Assembly: GCA_947593585.1 (NCBI GenBank) | Contig: CANQDP010000009.1 | Coordinates: forward strand, 1 to 51,882 | DNA from: an uncultured Clostridia bacterium | GTDB taxonomy: Bacteria > Bacillota > Clostridia > Christensenellales > UBA1242 | DNA length: 51,882 bases | Reading direction: 5' to 3' | Shown: piece by piece, positions 50,272-51,882 of the stretch | How the letters are laid out: each line of letters opens with the position of its first letter | How positions within the stretch are numbered: position 1 is the stretch's first letter | The notes under the pieces: model-generated | The model's input: the letters and a program-made list of their open reading frames with translations, nothing else | The model's database searches: none | What the model was told of the DNA's origin: nothing | Made by a program: the position numbers and the translations under genes

Positions 50272-51735
50272 ATGGAAGAAATTGAACAACTAGAAAATGA
50301 GATTAAATATTTTGAATTGCTTAATTGTGGCTTAACCGCTCTTGATTTTTTGCGCAACAACGAAGAATTTAATTTGAATGCTGTGCTTAGCCAAACTAAG
50401 TTTTTAAAAAAAATGAAACTAGATTTTGACAAGTCCACATTTTTCATGCCTTATCTTTCTGCAATCGCCAGCCGTCAATTTATTTCAACTTTTCGAGAAA
50501 AAACTGACACAATAGATTTTTCAAAGATAGAAAATGACAAACGCTATATTGAGCTAAAAGAAGAACTTTTTAAAGGCCTTGACTTGCCGGATAGTGAATG
50601 CAATAGAATTTTAAAGAGAATCGCAAATGAGTTAGCCCACGGCAATGTGGTAAAACTTTTTGATTTCAACAAATTAAGTGAATATTATAGCAGGCTAAAA
50701 CACGCGAAAACTACAAACATCGTGGCAGAGAGGATTTTTAAGAACGAACAAATAAAATTGCTGATTGATTTGCTGAGCCCACAATTCAATCTTTGCAACA
50801 AATTTGAAAAACTGCCAGACGGCAAAGTTGTTAAACGCGAAAATCCAAAAATTATCACGAGAAATTTAAACATCAGCCAGATGAGCAAGTTAGTTATCGT
50901 GGCAGATTTCGCTTATAATGGTGAAAAATTAAATTTTAACTATAACTTTGATGGCGATTTTGACATGTTTTACGATGAAGAAAAATTGCGAAACTTCATT
51001 GATGAAATAGAGATAAAAATAGGTGATGAAAAAATAGAATTAGATAGCATTCAAAAGGAAGATTTGGCAAAGATTTTGCAACACTATTATTTCTCTGCCC
51101 CACTAAATCTTTTTAGTTTAAATCAAATTTTTGAAATCTGCATTGAGCGAGTGTTAATTGATGCAAATTTAAGAAAGGGCGAACTCGATGGAATAGAATT
51201 TTGCCTTGTGCCATTTTTAAGAGCATCCAACCCAAATGAACTACAAAAAATCCTCTTTTCATATTGCTATAATGAAGGTTTGAACGATTTGGCAACCAGC
51301 CGCACATTATACAGCTATGAAATCAACAATTTATATAGTGAACTCTTGATAACCGTGCTGGTGAATTTATTAAAACAACTTGAAAACAAGAAATTATATT
51401 CAGAGCTTGCAAAAAGCGATTTTATTGCCTCGCTATCATCCGAACTAATGAATAAAGATGAAGCAGACATCACAGAAAAGGATAAACTAAAAATTATCAA
51501 AACAATAAGAAATTCGTTTATGCATAATAGATATATCAACTGCGCTAACGAAAGCATAGATTTATATGATGAAAAATATCCACAAAAAAAGGCCACTGAA
51601 TATGGTGCAAAAAAGGAACTCGAATTTAAAATTGGTTTAGATGTGCGAGATTTAGAAGACATTAAAGATTTGTGCATACAAGTGCTAATTGAAAATTATG
51701 AAAAAGTTTTGGCACAGTCAAAAGAAGTGAAATAA
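50272..51735 (+). CDS. Uncharacterised protein with two HEPN-like motifs
   Basis: A 487-residue, helix-rich cytoplasmic protein. Near the C-terminus, IRNSFMHNRYI gives R413-N-x3-H418, the canonical Rx4H of HEPN RNase domains with the polar residue after Arg. Near residue 116-124, RIANELAHGNV resembles the common RNxLAHG form of HEPN domains, but the position of the usual Arg is Ala; R116 gives an Rx6H alternative. A beta-rich region about 200-265 (LVIVADFAYNGEKLNFNYNFDGD) separates them. HEPN proteins are often toxins or abortive-infection RNases. ATG 50272 is 18 nt after the previous gene with no strong ribosome binding site. A hairpin terminator follows at 51794. The assignment is from motifs only. 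Confidence 0.72.
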   Translation: MEEIEQLENEIKYFELLNCGLTALDFLRNNEEFNLNAVLSQTKFLKKMKLDFDKSTFFMPYLSAIASRQFISTFREKTDTIDFSKIENDKRYIELKEELFKGLDLPDSECNRILKRIANELAHGNVVKLFDFNKLSEYYSRLKHAKTTNIVAERIFKNEQIKLLIDLLSPQFNLCNKFEKLPDGKVVKRENPKIITRNLNISQMSKLVIVADFAYNGEKLNFNYNFDGDFDMFYDEEKLRNFIDEIEIKIGDEKIELDSIQKEDLAKILQHYYFSAPLNLFSLNQIFEICIERVLIDANLRKGELDGIEFCLVPFLRASNPNELQKILFSYCYNEGLNDLATSRTLYSYEINNLYSELLITVLVNLLKQLENKKLYSELAKSDFIASLSSELMNKDEADITEKDKLKIIKTIRNSFMHNRYINCANESIDLYDEKYPQKKATEYGAKKELEFKIGLDVRDLEDIKDLCIQVLIENYEKVLAQSKEVK

Positions 51736-51793
51736 AATTCATAGCTATTGATTGCAAAAAATAAAAAATTTTATAAATTTCAATAAAAAACAT

Positions 51794-51821
51794 AAAAATC
51801 ACCAAATTTTGGTGATTTTTT
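51794..51821. terminator. Terminator after the HEPN-like operon
   Basis: AAAAATCACC and GGTGATTTTT pair perfectly (10 bp, 7-nt loop), with a T-run on either strand; it may also serve the gene entering from the right. Confidence 0.88.
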
Positions 51822-51840
51822 GTTAGATTAATTAATTTTT

Positions 51841-51882
51841 TTAGACACTGATTGAGGATTTTGGTTTTTTAATTTCTTGAGG
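51841..51882 (-). CDS. Possible C-terminus of a minus-strand gene running off the window
   Basis: The minus strand is open from the window edge to TAA at 51841-51843, reading PQEIKKPKSSISV. It is convergent to the HEPN-like operon and is followed by the hairpin at 51794, as expected for a real gene end. Too short to identify. Confidence 0.35.
   Translation of the reverse strand, partial: PQEIKKPKSSISV

Overview
The window is AT-rich chromosomal DNA from a Gram-positive (Firmicutes-like) bacterium, probably an uncultured, host-associated Clostridia or Bacilli lineage. The evidence is a set of sporulation-family genes (yabP, yabQ and a divIC-like gene in the order known from Bacillus, a spoVT-type regulator, a SpoVB-type flippase), an LTA-synthase-like sulfatase, CPBP membrane proteases, a fermentative lactate dehydrogenase and DUF1540/DUF1858 proteins. 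TGA, TAA and TAG all serve as stops, so the standard code applies. Sigma-A type promoters (TTGACA, 16-17 nt, TATAAT or extended TGnTAGAAT) and U-tailed hairpin terminators are abundant and easy to read. Phylum-level placement is inference. Layout: 1-8 kb holds leuS (cut by the window edge), a two-domain DUF1540 protein, a predicted zinc metallopeptidase coupled to a small upstream gene, then rplI, an HD-domain protein and a possible ADP-ribosyltransferase-fold protein on the plus strand, then glyQS. 8-17 kb holds a 1090-residue coiled-coil protein next to glyQS, tRNA-Asn with a rearranged partial copy beside it, an LtaS-like sulfatase, a DUF1858 protein, and a membrane-anchored coiled-coil protein with three AT-hook motifs. 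17-30 kb holds queH-alr and one giant 11.1 kb gene for a 3715-residue GLUG-repeat lipoprotein. 30-42 kb is mostly conserved: yabP-yabQ-divIC-kinase, a GlmU-like acetyltransferase without its uridylyltransferase half, two CPBP proteases with rlmH, an M14 peptidase overlapping tadA, an HU protein, spoVB, dusB, a TIM-barrel isomerase with ldh, and spoVT. 42-52 kb is more accessory: a BclA-like collagen-repeat protein, orphan genes, tRNA-Arg(CCT), a BspA-type LRR surface protein preceded by a 13-base homopolymeric G tract, and an orphan two-gene operon whose second protein carries HEPN-like RNase motifs. Connections: the cell-surface genes (LtaS-like, alr, M14, CPBP, giant lipoprotein, LRR protein) and the spore-related genes (yabP, yabQ, spoVT, spoVB-like, collagen-like) suggest a spore-forming or recently spore-forming gut bacterium with a large adhesive surface repertoire. 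Translation genes are scattered through the window (leuS, glyQS, rplI, rlmH, tadA, dusB, queH, two tRNAs). The least expected features are the AT-hook membrane protein, the G13 tract at the LRR gene start, five genes whose promoters predict leaderless mRNAs, the tRNA-Asn-derived repeat, the stand-alone GlmU acetyltransferase domain and the HEPN-like operon. No CRISPR array, prophage, transposase or T-box/riboswitch was recognised.
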